64,000 nucleotides of DNA from an uncultured Clostridia bacterium (GCA_945923775.1 CAMELR010000004.1:50849-114848); one strand, 5' to 3'. Positions 9,965-19,742 are shown, counted from the stretch's first letter. Notes: a model not told the origin generated them from the sequence alone. Numbers and translations: made by a program.

Positions 9965-10708
9965 ATGTCAGAAAAAACAAATAAAGTAAAGGGGAACCGT
10001 TCGGAGTACCTCCAGGGGCTTAAAGACGGACTTCCGATAGGGCTGGGATATCTCTCGGTATCCTTTGCGTTCGGAATTACCGCGGTGGGAATGAATATCC
10101 CGCCGTTAGCCGCGATACTCATTTCAATGACCTGCCTGACCTCAGCCGGTCAGGTCGCCGGGATAGGCGCCATCGCCACCGGAGGCGGTCTGTTCGAAAT
10201 AGCGCTGTCTCAGCTCATTATCAACCTGCGCTACTCGCTCATGAGCCTCTCGCTCAGCCAGAAGCTCAGCAAGAATTACAATCTGTTCCACCGGCTCACC
10301 ACGTCTTTCGGCGTGACCGACGAAGTGTTCGCAGTTGCCAGCGTGAAGCCCGGCAAGGTCACACCGGCGTACATGTACGGACTCATCACGCTTCCTTACA
10401 TAATGTGGGCGGCGGGCACGGCGACTGGCGCACTGCTCGGGAACGTCCTGCCGGAGATAGTTACGATGGCGCTCGGCATTGCGATCTACGGAATGTTCAT
10501 CGCGATAGTGGTCCCGCCTGCCAAGCGTTACAAGGGCGTGCTTGTGGTCGCTGCGATAGCTGCGGCGCTGTCGTGCATAATCAAGTTCGTGCCGATATTC
10601 AGCGGCATAACCTCGGGATTCTCGGTGATAATCTGCACGGTCATCGCCGCGGCGCTGGGAGCGCTGTTCTTCCCGAAACCCACGGAGGACGGTGAAGCTG
10701 ATGACTGA
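9965..10708 (+). CDS. azlC: Branched-chain amino acid exporter, large subunit (AzlC)
   Basis: 247 residues with several membrane segments. AzlC with AzlD exports branched-chain amino acids or their analogues. The N-terminal LKDGLPIGLGYLSVSFAFGI segment and SLSQKLSK are typical. I chose the ATG at 9965 (GGGAG 5 bases before) rather than the in-frame GTG at 9941, which sits close to the promoter and lacks a ribosome binding site. azlD overlaps the 3' end, so the two are co-translated. Confidence 0.9.
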   Translation: MSEKTNKVKGNRSEYLQGLKDGLPIGLGYLSVSFAFGITAVGMNIPPLAAILISMTCLTSAGQVAGIGAIATGGGLFEIALSQLIINLRYSLMSLSLSQKLSKNYNLFHRLTTSFGVTDEVFAVASVKPGKVTPAYMYGLITLPYIMWAAGTATGALLGNVLPEIVTMALGIAIYGMFIAIVVPPAKRYKGVLVVAAIAAALSCIIKFVPIFSGITSGFSVIICTVIAAALGALFFPKPTEDGEADD

Positions 10709-11027
10709 TACACTATATCTGTGCCTGAGCATACTTACGATGGCGCTCGTGACTTACCTTGTGAGAATGCTCCCGCTTGCGGCGATACGCAAGAAGATAA
10801 CCTCGCCGTTTGTGCTGAGCTTCCTGTATTACGTACCCTATGCGGTGCTGACCGCCATGACTATCCCGGGGATATTCTTCAGCACCGGGTCGGTGATAAC
10901 CGCATGCGTGGGCTTCGCGGCGGCGCTTATTGCGGCTCTGTTCAACAGAGGACTGCTAATAGTGGCGCTTTCCGCATGCGGCGGAGTGCTCGCCGCGGAG
11001 CTCGTCATGCAGTTTCTTATTAAATAA
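10701..11027 (+). CDS. azlD: Branched-chain amino acid exporter, small subunit (AzlD)
   Basis: 108 residues, four hydrophobic segments, with the family hallmark TYLVRMLPL near the N-terminus. It partners AzlC. The start is uncertain: ATG 10701 has GGAGG 12 bases upstream, while the in-frame GTG at 10692 is only 3 bases from it. The ATG gives the usual N-terminus. It overlaps the azlC stop by 8 bases. Confidence 0.88.
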   Translation: MTDTLYLCLSILTMALVTYLVRMLPLAAIRKKITSPFVLSFLYYVPYAVLTAMTIPGIFFSTGSVITACVGFAAALIAALFNRGLLIVALSACGGVLAAELVMQFLIK

Positions 11028-11096
11028 GAAATGTTGACAAATCCGCTCCCGGCATGCGTGTGATAATAAAAAGTTGAAAAAACTTCGCGTTTCCCC

Positions 11097-11125
11097 TTGA
11101 AATATTCGCAGAAATATGATATACT
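11097..11125 (+). promoter_or_regulatory. Sigma-A promoter of scfA
   Basis: -35 TTGAAA (11097-11102), 17-bp spacer, -10 TATACT (11120-11125), about 50 bases upstream of the SCIFF start codon. Confidence 0.75.
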
Positions 11126-11178
11126 GTTAATAATCGCAGGAAAATACCCTGCAATCAATCACGAAAGAGGTGTCTGAT

Positions 11179-11322
11179 TTGAAGCACATCACAACCATCA
11201 ACAAGGCTAACCTGAAGGCTTCCGCTGTTAAGGGCGGCTGCGGCAAGTGCCAGAGCTCCTGCCAGTCTGCTTGCAAGACTTCCTGCACAGTTGCAAACCA
11301 GAAATGTGAGTCTGAAAAGTAA
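11179..11322 (+). CDS. scfA: SCIFF ranthipeptide precursor (six cysteines in forty-five)
   Basis: 47 residues, starting MKHITTINKANLKA and carrying GCGKCQSSCQSACKTSC plus a sixth Cys before the C-terminus. SCIFF peptides are almost universal in Clostridia; a partner radical SAM enzyme forms Cys thioether cross-links, and the mature product has been linked to quorum-type signalling. The start is TTG at 11179, with AGAGG 8-9 bases upstream; the in-frame GTG at 11170 overlaps that ribosome binding site. The length, six Cys and the maturase immediately downstream make the identity secure. A terminator follows, so it can be expressed in excess of the maturase. Confidence 0.95.
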   Translation: MKHITTINKANLKASAVKGGCGKCQSSCQSACKTSCTVANQKCESEK

Positions 11323-11344
11323 TATCCACCGATATTACACACGA

Positions 11345-11373
11345 TGGGCGGAACTGTTCCGCCCAGTTTTTTT
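11345..11373 (+). terminator. Terminator between SCIFF peptide and maturase genes
   Basis: TGGGCGGAAC / GTTCCGCCCA with a one-base centre, then G and seven T. It would stop most transcripts after scfA; partial readthrough would give a high peptide-to-enzyme ratio. Confidence 0.88.
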
Positions 11374-11486
11374 GATATGATCACCCAGAGTTTTTATATC
11401 GTATACTGCGCATAGATCCCCGTTTCCGGACTATGCCGTAATAATCACCGCACAGAAAGATATTTACATAGAAAGGCGAAATTCCG

Positions 11487-12884
11487 ATGATACACAAGTT
11501 CAAACAGCTTGGCTACAACATAGTGCTCGACGTCAACAGCGGCGCTGTCCACCTCCCCGACGACTGCGCGTACGACATGCTCGACTTCGTTGACGCCCCC
11601 ATGACCGAGGAAATGCCCGCTGACCTCCCCGCAAAGCTTCCGAAGTACTCCGAAAACGAGGTGCGCGAGAGCTACGCCGAGCTTTACCAGCTCTACAAGG
11701 ACGGCGCCCTCTTCGCCGAGGACGACTACGAGAAGTACAGCAACACAATGGTCAAGTCCCCGGTAAAGTCCATGTGCCTTAACGTCTCCCACGACTGCAA
11801 CCTCCGCTGCGAGTACTGCTTCGCACAGCAGGGCGACTTCGGCGGCGAGCGCTGCATTATGACCCCAGAGACCGGCAAGAAGGCTATCGACTTCCTTATC
11901 GAGCGCTCCGCCAACCGCGAGCAGCTCGAGCTTGACTTCTTCGGCGGCGAGCCTCTCATGGCGTGGGATACGGTAGTACAGACCGTTGAGTACGCGCGCT
12001 CCATTGAGAAGCAGCACGGCAAGCACTTCCGCTTCACGATAACCACCAACGGTATCCTGCTCGACGACGCGAAGATAGACTACATCAACCGCGAGATGAG
12101 CAACTGCGTGCTCTCCCTCGACGGCCGCCGCGAGGTCACGGACCGTATCCGCAAGACCATAAACGGCAAGAGCTGCTTCGACATCATCGTGCCGAAGTTC
12201 CAGAAGCTGGTTCAGAACCGCGGAACAAAGGACTACTACGTCCGCGCGACCTTCACGAAGTACAATCTCGATTTCACCGACGATATCCTCGCAATGCGCG
12301 ACCTGGGCTTCGTTCAGCTTTCCGCTGAGCCGGTCGTTACCGACCCCACAATGCCCTACGCCATCAACGAGGAGGATCTCCCCCGCGTATTCTCCGAGTA
12401 CGACAAGCTGTGCGACGTCATGGCGAACCGCACCGAGGACAAGTTCAACTTCTTCCACTTCATGGTGGACCTCAACGCAGGCCCCTGCGCGATAAAGCGC
12501 CTGCGCGGCTGCGGCTGCGGCAACGACTACGTTGCGGTGGAGCCTCACGGCGATATCTACCCCTGCCACCAGTTCGTTGGAATAGAGCAGTGGAAAATGG
12601 GCAACCTTTATGACGGAACATTCAACGACGATATCAAGACCTATTTCTCGAAGGTTCACGTCTACAGCAAGGAAGGCTGCCGCAGCTGCTGGGCGAAGTT
12701 CTTCTGCTCCGGCGGCTGCAACGCTAACAGCTTCATCTACGAGGGCGATGTGAAGAAGCCCTACAAGATCGCCTGTGAAATGCAGAAGAAGCGCCTTGAG
12801 TGCGCCATCGCCCTCGCGGCTGACAGAGCCGTGAAGGGTCACGAGGCTCCCTCAATGAGCGAGGCTCCCGCAAGCATGGGCTGA
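11487..12884 (+). CDS. scfB: SCIFF thioether maturase, radical SAM/SPASM protein
   Basis: 465 residues. The radical SAM cluster motif CNLRCEYC (Cys 104, 108, 111) follows a family-type N-terminus (MIHKFKQLGYNIVLDVNSGA) that works as a peptide recognition region. The C-terminal third is a SPASM domain with Cys-rich segments: GCGCGNDYVAVEPHGDIYPC and CRSCWAKFFCSGGCNANSF, which bind two auxiliary iron-sulfur clusters. It joins Cys sulfur to other residues of the SCIFF precursor encoded 165 bases upstream. AGAAAGGCG precedes the ATG. No dedicated peptide exporter or protease follows; the next gene is an unlinked HtrA. Confidence 0.95.
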   Translation: MIHKFKQLGYNIVLDVNSGAVHLPDDCAYDMLDFVDAPMTEEMPADLPAKLPKYSENEVRESYAELYQLYKDGALFAEDDYEKYSNTMVKSPVKSMCLNVSHDCNLRCEYCFAQQGDFGGERCIMTPETGKKAIDFLIERSANREQLELDFFGGEPLMAWDTVVQTVEYARSIEKQHGKHFRFTITTNGILLDDAKIDYINREMSNCVLSLDGRREVTDRIRKTINGKSCFDIIVPKFQKLVQNRGTKDYYVRATFTKYNLDFTDDILAMRDLGFVQLSAEPVVTDPTMPYAINEEDLPRVFSEYDKLCDVMANRTEDKFNFFHFMVDLNAGPCAIKRLRGCGCGNDYVAVEPHGDIYPCHQFVGIEQWKMGNLYDGTFNDDIKTYFSKVHVYSKEGCRSCWAKFFCSGGCNANSFIYEGDVKKPYKIACEMQKKRLECAIALAADRAVKGHEAPSMSEAPASMG

Positions 12885-12897
12885 CGAATATTCACAG

Positions 12898-12934
12898 CCG
12901 GCGGGAAAAGTGCGAATTTTCCCGCCGGTTTTTT
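12898..12934 (+). terminator. Rho-independent terminator of scfB
   Basis: CCGGCGGGAAAA / TTTTCCCGCCGG stem with 7-base loop and six T. Confidence 0.92.
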
Positions 12935-13086
12935 ACCATTTTCTTCAGCTTTATTTAATTGATTGTTCAAATTTGTTTCACCGTATTGACACATTAGGCT
13001 GATATAATTTAATCACAGCAAGGGAGATACGGAAAACCGGGAATCCTCCCCTACATATCCGGTCTGAAAGAAAGGACGAATGATTT

Positions 13087-14472
13087 ATGTATGACTATAA
13101 CGGCATGAACGAGACCCAGAATACACAGGAACTTCATGATACACAGAACGCCCAGAATGTACAGAGCGCTCAGAATACACAGCCCGAAATGAACTTCACC
13201 GAGCAGCAGCCTCCGAAGAAGCCCAAGACCCACCGCACCGGTAAGATCGTAGCCATCGTTGCAGCGATCGCGGTACTCTGCGGCGGCGCAGGATTCGGCG
13301 GAGCCTTCGCAGCTAACAAGGCGAGCCAGCTTCTGATAGGCGGAGCTTCCCAGTCAGACAGCGTAAGCTCCTCTGCGGACAGCGCCGCAGTCAGCAGCGC
13401 TTCCGAGAGCAGCGTCCCCGAGGGCGCGCAGGACGTACTGAACACGCTTCAGTCCGGCGTTGTCGACCACACCTCCTCCGGAACTGCTGAGCGCAACAGC
13501 GACGGCACATACACCTACACAAGAGACCTGGTATCCGCAGTCAAGGATTCCATCGTATACATTGAGGTCTATGTAAACTACCGCGGTCAGGAGACTCTTT
13601 ACGGCGCGGGCAGCGGCATCATCATCTCTAAGGACGGCTACATCATCACCAACGCGCACGTTGCCGAGAATGACTACTACACCGTTACAAAGCTGGTAGT
13701 CAACGTCAACACCACCGACCCGAACAACGGCACCAGCGTGTCCACAGCGTACGAAGCAGAGCTGTTAGGCTCCGACACCGACACCGACCTCGCAGTGCTG
13801 AAGATCAAGCCTGACGGCGACCTCCCCGCAGCTACACTGGGCGACTCCGACAAGCTGAGCCTCGGCGACGATGTTGTTGTAATAGGCAACCCGCTCGGTC
13901 TTGAGACCTCCGTTTCCAAGGGCGTTGTTTCCGGTCTGAACAGACAGGTTTACGACGACAACAGCATTTCCGCTATCCAGACGGATACGGCTATCAACAG
14001 CGGTAACTCCGGCGGCGGCCTGTTCAACATGTACGGCGAGGTAGTCGGCGTAGTTAACATGAAGCTCATCAACGACAACGCTGAGAATCTCGGATTTGCG
14101 ATCACGATCAACGATGCCAAGTCGGTCATCAACGACCTTATCACCAAGGGCTACGTTTCCGGCAGACCGATACTCGGTATCACCTGCGTTCAGGTAAGCG
14201 ACTATGTAGGCGCGATCAGAGGCATGACTCCGGGCCTTGTGGTTACTGATATCGACCAGGATATGGCGATAGCCTCCAGCGGTCTGGTAGTGGGCGATAC
14301 CATCACAGCTATCGACGGCACTGACGTACGCACAGTCGACGAGGTATCCGAGATACTCAAGGACAAGAAGCCCGGCGATACTGTTACAGCAACGGTAGTA
14401 AGAACCGATTCCCGCGGCAGGGATAAGTCGGTGGATATCGAGATCACACTCTCTGAGTATACCGGCAACTGA
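13087..14472 (+). CDS. htrA: HtrA/DegP-like membrane-anchored serine protease with PDZ domain
   Basis: 461 residues. A Gln/Asn-rich cytoplasmic tail of about 50 residues precedes one membrane segment (IVAIVAAIAVLCGGAGFGG), a Ser-rich linker, a trypsin-like domain and a C-terminal PDZ domain (about 360-455). Catalytic residues by my count are His191 (ITNAHV), Asp234 (TDTDLAVLKI) and Ser308 (NSGNSGGGLF). The type II topology puts the protease outside the cell, as in Bacillus HtrA, where it degrades misfolded exported proteins. It is monocistronic with its own terminator. A possible promoter has TTGACA at 12984, but its -10 spacing is poor (TATAAT only 11 bp away, TTTAAT 16 bp away). Confidence 0.93.
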   Translation: MYDYNGMNETQNTQELHDTQNAQNVQSAQNTQPEMNFTEQQPPKKPKTHRTGKIVAIVAAIAVLCGGAGFGGAFAANKASQLLIGGASQSDSVSSSADSAAVSSASESSVPEGAQDVLNTLQSGVVDHTSSGTAERNSDGTYTYTRDLVSAVKDSIVYIEVYVNYRGQETLYGAGSGIIISKDGYIITNAHVAENDYYTVTKLVVNVNTTDPNNGTSVSTAYEAELLGSDTDTDLAVLKIKPDGDLPAATLGDSDKLSLGDDVVVIGNPLGLETSVSKGVVSGLNRQVYDDNSISAIQTDTAINSGNSGGGLFNMYGEVVGVVNMKLINDNAENLGFAITINDAKSVINDLITKGYVSGRPILGITCVQVSDYVGAIRGMTPGLVVTDIDQDMAIASSGLVVGDTITAIDGTDVRTVDEVSEILKDKKPGDTVTATVVRTDSRGRDKSVDIEITLSEYTGN

Positions 14473-14493
14473 TTCTTTTCAGGCTGAATAATC

Positions 14494-14528
14494 AAAGGCG
14501 GACAGCTTTCGGGCTGCCCGCCTTTTTT
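14494..14528 (+). terminator. Rho-independent terminator of htrA
   Basis: AAAGGCGG and CAGC pair with GCTG and CCGCCTTT across a short loop, followed by a T-run. Confidence 0.9.
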
Positions 14529-14561
14529 ATTAGGAGTTCAAAAACTGGTTTGAAGGTGGTG

Positions 14562-14610
14562 AACTATAATTTGTGCAGTAAGCGGAACACTCGCCGCATA
14601 AATTATAGTT
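14562..14610. repeat. Interspersed palindromic repeat, copy A
   Basis: Perfect 11-bp inverted repeat AACTATAATTT / AAATTATAGTT around 27 bases. Read on the minus strand, about 38 bases (GCGGCGAGTGTTCCGCTTAC in the centre) match the sequence at 48337-48372 with few differences. Two diverged copies in separate intergenic regions indicate a small non-coding repeat family. Confidence 0.7.
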
Positions 14611-14614
14611 TATC

Positions 14615-14646
14615 TAAAAAACGAGCAGGTCTCATCGCCTGCTCGT
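14615..14646 (-). terminator. Terminator of the PHP/glycosylphosphotransferase operon
   Basis: ACGAGCAGG / CCTGCTCGT stem with 8-base loop; on the minus strand TTTTTT follows. Confidence 0.9.
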
Positions 14647-14676
14647 CATCTTCAATTTTCACTGGAAATTACAAAT

Positions 14677-15468
14677 TCAAATTTTGACAAATTCCGGCTT
14701 CCTTCCGCGGAACACCGCGTAATACTTAAATCCTGCGTTCCTGAGGATATCCTCCGCCTTATCGAACTCCCAGGCGTAATGCTCCGCTTTATGCCCGTCA
14801 GAGCCTACGGTTATTATCTCCCCGCCAAGCTCGCGGTAGCGCTTCAGCACATCTGGGTGCGGGTGCGCCCAGCCAAGTCCGTATTTCAGACCCGCTGTGT
14901 TCAGCTCGATCCCCTTCCCCATGCTTATCAGAGCTTTCAGTATTTCGTCCATGATGTCGGAGTACTCGGCAGGGGAATACGCCTTCGCGCGGCAGTACCT
15001 CACGATGTAATCCAGGTGCCCGTAAACATCGAAGCCGTCAAACGCCCGGATATTCGCAAGTATGCTCTCGAAATAACGCAGAATGCCGTTGTGGTCGTCG
15101 TATTTCTCAAAGTACTCCGGATAGTACGGGTCAACGCCGTCGACCAGGTGCGAGGAGCCTATCACGAAATCAAAGTCCCAGGAACCCACATACTCCCTTA
15201 ACCGCGGCGCGAGGTAATCCATCAGCCCGAGCTCCACGCCGAAAAGCACCTCTATCCTCCCGCGGAACTCCTCACGGAGCTCCATCAGGCGGGAGCGGTA
15301 CGCGGCGGTGTCCAGCAGGAACTCCCCGCCCGGATAGTCCATGTCCATGTGCTCGGTGAAGCATACCGTTTTCAGACCCTTCTCCACCATCGCGGAAAGA
15401 GCGTTTTTCATCGGCTCTTCGCTGTCTGACGAAAAACTCGTGTGGGTGTGGAGGTCAGCCGTTATCAT
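14677..15468 (-). CDS. PHP-domain histidinol-phosphatase-like phosphoesterase
   Basis: 263 residues. Metal-binding PHP motifs are clear: [12 protein letters not shown] at the N-terminus, FTEHMDM, GVELG, GSSHLVDG, YGHLDYI, and GSDGHKAEHYAWEFD at the C-terminus. It belongs to the HisJ-like histidinol-phosphatase group, but no other his gene is nearby. It overlaps the end of the glycosylphosphotransferase/O-antigen-ligase gene by 14 bases. PHP phosphatases such as Wzb/CpsB-type enzymes occur in capsule loci and dephosphorylate tyrosine kinases, so either a polysaccharide control role or plain histidinol phosphatase is possible. The sequence resembles the histidinol-phosphatase branch more. Confidence 0.82.
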   Translation of the reverse strand: MITADLHTHTSFSSDSEEPMKNALSAMVEKGLKTVCFTEHMDMDYPGGEFLLDTAAYRSRLMELREEFRGRIEVLFGVELGLMDYLAPRLREYVGSWDFDFVIGSSHLVDGVDPYYPEYFEKYDDHNGILRYFESILANIRAFDGFDVYGHLDYIVRYCRAKAYSPAEYSDIMDEILKALISMGKGIELNTAGLKYGLGWAHPHPDVLKRYRELGGEIITVGSDGHKAEHYAWEFDKAEDILRNAGFKYYAVFRGRKPEFVKI

Positions 15469-18400
15469 CGCTGTTCTCCTTTGTCTGGTTTGCCTGGGCG
15501 GATTCCCCGGGTTCGGCAGATGCTGTGGATCCTGCCTGCTTTGCGGCTTCCTCGCGCTGCTTGTCCTCCACCGTCTTTATCGCGCGGACGCTCTCAAGAA
15601 GGCTGCTGATGTCCTCCTTGCTGGGAGTATGTGCCATGCGCTCGCGGCGGAGCTTCTCCTTTTCAGCCTTTTCATTTTCAACGCCGGTACGTACCGCAGC
15701 GGCAAGTATCTGTGCTGCGTCTGCCGCCTGCTTTTTCAGTTCCGGATCGACCGGCTTTTCAACCACGGGAGCCTCAGGAATGTAGTCCTCGTTGACTGCA
15801 ATGCTGCGATCTGCGCGGCGGTTGATAGTGTTCAGCGCGGCGCCCACGCCGAGGAGTATCCAGAATACCGGCGCAACGCTCACTACCGAGTCGTTGAACA
15901 TTCCGGCGGCGAGATATCCCACGATACCAAGCATTACGGAAATTCCCATCGCCTGCTCCGTGCGGTATTCGCGCCTGAGCGCATACAGCCGGAAGCAGTC
16001 CACAAGGTAGAATATCACGATCCCGAGGAACGCCAGCAGCGCGATAAGTCCGCTGGAATATAATATCTGGAGATACATGTTGTGCGGCTTGTCGACCGTT
16101 ACATAGAAGCCCTGGTCAAACTGCTCGTAGGAATAGTACTTCGCGAGAACATCGTTCTGCGGGAAGTTATAGGTGAACGTGTCAGGGCCGTAGCCGGTGA
16201 ACAGGCAGTTTCCGAGAAGCGGCAGAGTGCGCGACCAGATGTAGCCTCTTGAGGAGCCGAGCTCCTCTTTGCCCTCAAAGCCGATATGTTCTGCATTTAC
16301 AGGAGCGAAAGCAGTCATTGTGTTGGGGTGGACCATCTTGATGGCAGTTCCGGTGTACTTGAAATACAGCGAGTTTGTAAAATCCCTGTAGAAGTTAAGG
16401 CATACAAGGTCGCGGTCGTAAATCGAGCCGTTTTCGTCTGCGGTCAGAAGAAGGGACACATCATTCATGATGTCATTCTTGAAATACATTCTCTCGGTGT
16501 AGAACAGGTCTACGATATCGTCTGTGTACTCCGTGAAGAACAGCCTGTTATAGTCGGTATCGTACTCAATGTAAACAGTAGAGCCGTTTAGATCCACCGT
16601 TACGGTTCCGTAGGTGCTGTCGGTGCCGATGCTGCCGTTTCCGTCGGGGTCGTCAAGAACATAGTCTATATCACTGTTAAGCACAAGAGAGCCGGAATCG
16701 TCCACATTGAACCACGCCTGTGCTCCGTTGACCTTTACAGTCGCTATCATGTTGGCGTAATCAAATCCGGCTACAAGGCCGTCTAATTCGGGATTCTGCT
16801 CCAGCCTGATGGTGGATTTCATCGGAAGCGCGTTTCCGTTTTCATCTGTGAAGGTGTACACCTTCGCATCGCTGTCGTAGCCTATCACAGCGGTGGCTTC
16901 CTGACCGGTCAGCTTTACGGTGCCGTCGTTCTGGACGTCTATCTCACGCAGTGGGAGCTTGTCGAACAGGTCGGCGTCCTCGCTGTCAGCGGGCAGGAAC
17001 ATGCCAACGGCTTCGTTCACGATGGAGGGTATACGCGAGAACAGGCGGTTGCCAAGCGCGAAGTTTGCTCCCACGAGCACCACAGCTATCGAAGCGACTG
17101 TGATAACGCAGGGCTTCCAGTGCTTTGCGATCACCCGTGCGAAAACTATGATTCCGACCACGAGCGCGGCTGCAATGGCGACGATACCGCTTCGTGCGGC
17201 ACTTCCCAGCAGCATGAACACGGAAAGCAGGTCGAACACGATGAACAGCACGCGGTAAACTGCCTTCTTCGAATACATCGCCATAACGGTGAACAGCGGA
17301 ATGATAAGTCCGGTGAAGCTGCCCATGTAGTTGCTGTTATAAAGCGCACCGTACGCCATTCCGTTTCGGATATCGACGGAAACGCCTGTCCAGCGGAGGT
17401 CGTTGCTGCAAACGAGGTTCACGAACCAGTCGTACTGGAGCAGGTTGTTGTTAAAGAACTGGAACGCCGACAGCACTGCGTTGAATCCAACGCAGATGAA
17501 CAGCGCTATAGCAACGAACTTAAAGTTCCCGGAAGTGCGGAACGCGTACATTGTAAACAGGAACATCACGAAGTAGCACGCGATTGTGTAGAATCCCTCG
17601 GCACGGTCGTACTCGCCGTTGAACGCTATCTGGCTGTAGAGCGAATTCGCTGCGGAGGCGAGGGTCATGATGACGTACACAACGGAGCAGCCCACGTACA
17701 CGAACGAACGCTTTTCAACGCGCCTGAACAGAGACAGACAGCATACCAGCGCCATTCCTATCATTATCATCGCAAGCACGACTACCGCAAGAGCCTTCCC
17801 CTGCGAATAGAAATCTATAAGCTGGTACGTGATGCCGGAATCTCCGTTTACAACGGTGCCGCCGTTGTACATGTAGGTCTGCTGTAAGTCAGTCACCACG
17901 GTCTGGATATTGATTATGATTGGGATAAGCGCAAGGGCTATCACCGACGGCAGGAACATCACAAGCGCCAGCAGGTCGGTTTTTCCTTCTGTTTTTTTCA
18001 TATTAGTTTTCTCCGGTCTGTATGGTTTTGATTTTATGCATTTTTTGCCCCCGGGTTTGTCCGGGTTCAGCTTTTCTTTGTTCATGAAGCCGCTCAGGGC
18101 GGTTCTTATCAGTATTCCGATATCCAGGAAGAAGCTCCAGTTTTCTATGTAGCGGATATCGTATTCTATGCGCTTTTCAATGGAGGTGTCCCCGCGGTAG
18201 CCGTTGACCTGGGCAAGTCCGGTGATACCCGGCTTTACCTGATGTTTTATCATGTACATCGGTATCTTGTCCTTGAAGTCGTTGACGTAAAACGGTATCT
18301 CCGGGCGCGGGCCGACAAGGCTCATATCGCCTTTCAGCACGTTTACGAGCTGCGGAAGCTCGTCTATCGAGAATTTCCGTATGAACGCGCCGAATTTCGT

Positions 18401-19438
18401 GCGGCGGGGGTCGTAGTCCGTGCTCCAGGCGGTGTCGCTGACGTCGCTGTCACGCATGGATTTCAGCTTGTACATCGTAAAGACTTTCTTGTTGAGCCCC
18501 ACGCGCTTCTGCCTGAATATCACATTCCCGCCCATCGTGACCTTTATTATCAGCATGCTGACCAGTATCACCGGTGAGGTCAGTATCAGCAGCACAAGCG
18601 AGCCGACGATATCCACGGCGCGTTTGAGCGCGGCGTTTCCCATGTTGTCCAGCGGAATGCGCCGTATGTTCATCAGCGGGATATCTCCCACCATGTCTAT
18701 CGCCGGGGTGGCGCTCATGTACTTGTATATGCTCGGGATAACTGAGATCTTCGTGCCGGTCAGCTCGCATGCCTCGACTACGTTTGACAGTTCTGAGATC
18801 TCATCGTTGTCAAGTGCGCATATTACCTCGTCGTAGCTTTTCTCTTCCAGAATATCAAGCAGCCTGTCGAATCCGCCGAGAAGCTTCACGCCCTCCAGCG
18901 GGGAGTCTGAAACGCAGCCGCAGCACTGGTAGCCGAGCCAGCGTTCCTCGTTTATCGTTTTCAGGTAGTCCGCGGCGGCCTGGCCGCTTCCGACGATAAG
19001 CACGTACTTGCGGTTGTATCCGCTCTCGCGGAACTTCCGTAGTGTCTTGCGCAGAATGAACCGTTTCAGCAGAACCAGCAGGAAATCCAGAGCCAGGAAT
19101 ATCGCCAGCGCCCAGCGCGAAAAGTTGATGATCTGGATCACATACAGCAGCGCGATCATCGCCATGCCGTCCAGGAACAGCGCGGCGGTGAGCTTTCCGG
19201 TCTCGTTGGCAAAGCTCTTGCTGCGGAACGAGCTGTACAGCCCCATGCAGCCGTAGGTCACGAGCTGGAGCGGAACGAATATCAGCAGCAGCTTGAAGTA
19301 ATCCACAAGCGGGTAGTTGCGTTCAAAATCCAACAGGTTGAACACCAGCAGATATGCCGCAGCTATCGAAATAAAAGCCGCAGCCGCGTCTGTCACAACG
19401 TTCAGGCGGTTGAACAGCTTCTGGTTTTCTTTTATCAT
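15455..19438 (-). CDS. Polyprenyl glycosylphosphotransferase fused to an O-antigen-ligase-like membrane protein
   Basis: 1327 residues in one frame. Residues 1-479 are a full-length polyprenyl-phosphate sugar-1-phosphate transferase: several N-terminal membrane segments, a Rossmann-like middle part ([14 protein letters not shown]), and a catalytic C-terminal part with [40 protein letters not shown] and PRPE. These enzymes start exopolysaccharide repeat units on undecaprenyl phosphate. From residue 480 follows an 848-residue protein with about 12 membrane segments, a large extracytoplasmic loop (about 820-1080) and O-antigen ligase/Wzy-like character, ending in a charged tail. An internal ATG at 18001 has CCGGAG 10 bases upstream, and the linker looks like translated intergenic DNA, so there may be two proteins. 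See findings. AGGA lies before the ATG at 19438. Confidence 0.85.
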   Translation of the reverse strand: MIKENQKLFNRLNVVTDAAAAFISIAAAYLLVFNLLDFERNYPLVDYFKLLLIFVPLQLVTYGCMGLYSSFRSKSFANETGKLTAALFLDGMAMIALLYVIQIINFSRWALAIFLALDFLLVLLKRFILRKTLRKFRESGYNRKYVLIVGSGQAAADYLKTINEERWLGYQCCGCVSDSPLEGVKLLGGFDRLLDILEEKSYDEVICALDNDEISELSNVVEACELTGTKISVIPSIYKYMSATPAIDMVGDIPLMNIRRIPLDNMGNAALKRAVDIVGSLVLLILTSPVILVSMLIIKVTMGGNVIFRQKRVGLNKKVFTMYKLKSMRDSDVSDTAWSTDYDPRRTKFGAFIRKFSIDELPQLVNVLKGDMSLVGPRPEIPFYVNDFKDKIPMYMIKHQVKPGITGLAQVNGYRGDTSIEKRIEYDIRYIENWSFFLDIGILIRTALSGFMNKEKLNPDKPGGKKCIKSKPYRPEKTNMKKTEGKTDLLALVMFLPSVIALALIPIIINIQTVVTDLQQTYMYNGGTVVNGDSGITYQLIDFYSQGKALAVVVLAMIMIGMALVCCLSLFRRVEKRSFVYVGCSVVYVIMTLASAANSLYSQIAFNGEYDRAEGFYTIACYFVMFLFTMYAFRTSGNFKFVAIALFICVGFNAVLSAFQFFNNNLLQYDWFVNLVCSNDLRWTGVSVDIRNGMAYGALYNSNYMGSFTGLIIPLFTVMAMYSKKAVYRVLFIVFDLLSVFMLLGSAARSGIVAIAAALVVGIIVFARVIAKHWKPCVITVASIAVVLVGANFALGNRLFSRIPSIVNEAVGMFLPADSEDADLFDKLPLREIDVQNDGTVKLTGQEATAVIGYDSDAKVYTFTDENGNALPMKSTIRLEQNPELDGLVAGFDYANMIATVKVNGAQAWFNVDDSGSLVLNSDIDYVLDDPDGNGSIGTDSTYGTVTVDLNGSTVYIEYDTDYNRLFFTEYTDDIVDLFYTERMYFKNDIMNDVSLLLTADENGSIYDRDLVCLNFYRDFTNSLYFKYTGTAIKMVHPNTMTAFAPVNAEHIGFEGKEELGSSRGYIWSRTLPLLGNCLFTGYGPDTFTYNFPQNDVLAKYYSYEQFDQGFYVTVDKPHNMYLQILYSSGLIALLAFLGIVIFYLVDCFRLYALRREYRTEQAMGISVMLGIVGYLAAGMFNDSVVSVAPVFWILLGVGAALNTINRRADRSIAVNEDYIPEAPVVEKPVDPELKKQAADAAQILAAAVRTGVENEKAEKEKLRRERMAHTPSKEDISSLLESVRAIKTVEDKQREEAAKQAGSTASAEPGESAQANQTKENSDDNG

Positions 19439-19608
19439 TTCAATTCCTTTATATGCAGCGAATTGTATTTACTGTGTTTTTGCAATACATATTATTATGT
19501 CATATCCGCAAGGATATGACATAATTTGCCGATATGCACGGAGTTCACCGCAGGTGAACGCATGTGCAAGGCAACTTTAATAATATAATAAAAATGCTCG
19601 CATTTTTT
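19439..19608 (-). promoter_or_regulatory. Structured 5' leader of the exopolysaccharide operon
   Basis: About 165 untranslated bases lie between the promoter and the start codon at 19438. They hold three nested or serial inverted repeats: GTTCACC/GGTGAAC (19543-19559), flanked by TTGCC/GGCAA arms (from about 19526 to 19574), and a perfect 14-bp stem ATTATGTCATATCC/GGATATGACATAAT with tetraloop (19494-19525). I recognise no known riboswitch. It could be an antitermination leader or a mobile hairpin element. Confidence 0.5.
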
Positions 19609-19637
19609 ATTATACCACAAATTTCGTGTCCTTGCAA
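19609..19637 (-). promoter_or_regulatory. Sigma-A promoter of the exopolysaccharide operon
   Basis: On the minus strand -35 TTGCAA (19632-19637), 17-bp spacer, -10 TATAAT (19609-19614). Confidence 0.7.
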
Positions 19638-19742
19638 CATGTTGCGGCGAAAAAAGCGCGGTTTCCGTAAAAATTATATATGTATATCCAGATAATTGCA
19701 GGCCGTGGGAAAATGATATGGATATCTCAAAAAAAAAACTGC

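Noticed and set aside
11034..11064. TTGACA at 11034 as the scfA promoter
   Set aside because: The nearest -10-like box is 22 bp away; the pair at 11097-11125 has perfect 17-bp spacing.
11445..12842. 465-codon frame opposite scfB
   Set aside because: Antisense shadow of a radical SAM gene; Val/Leu/Ala-rich composition typical of reverse-complemented GC-rich codons.
19494..19525. Intrinsic terminator in the exopolysaccharide leader
   Set aside because: The stem is strong but AT-rich and no T-run follows on the minus strand.
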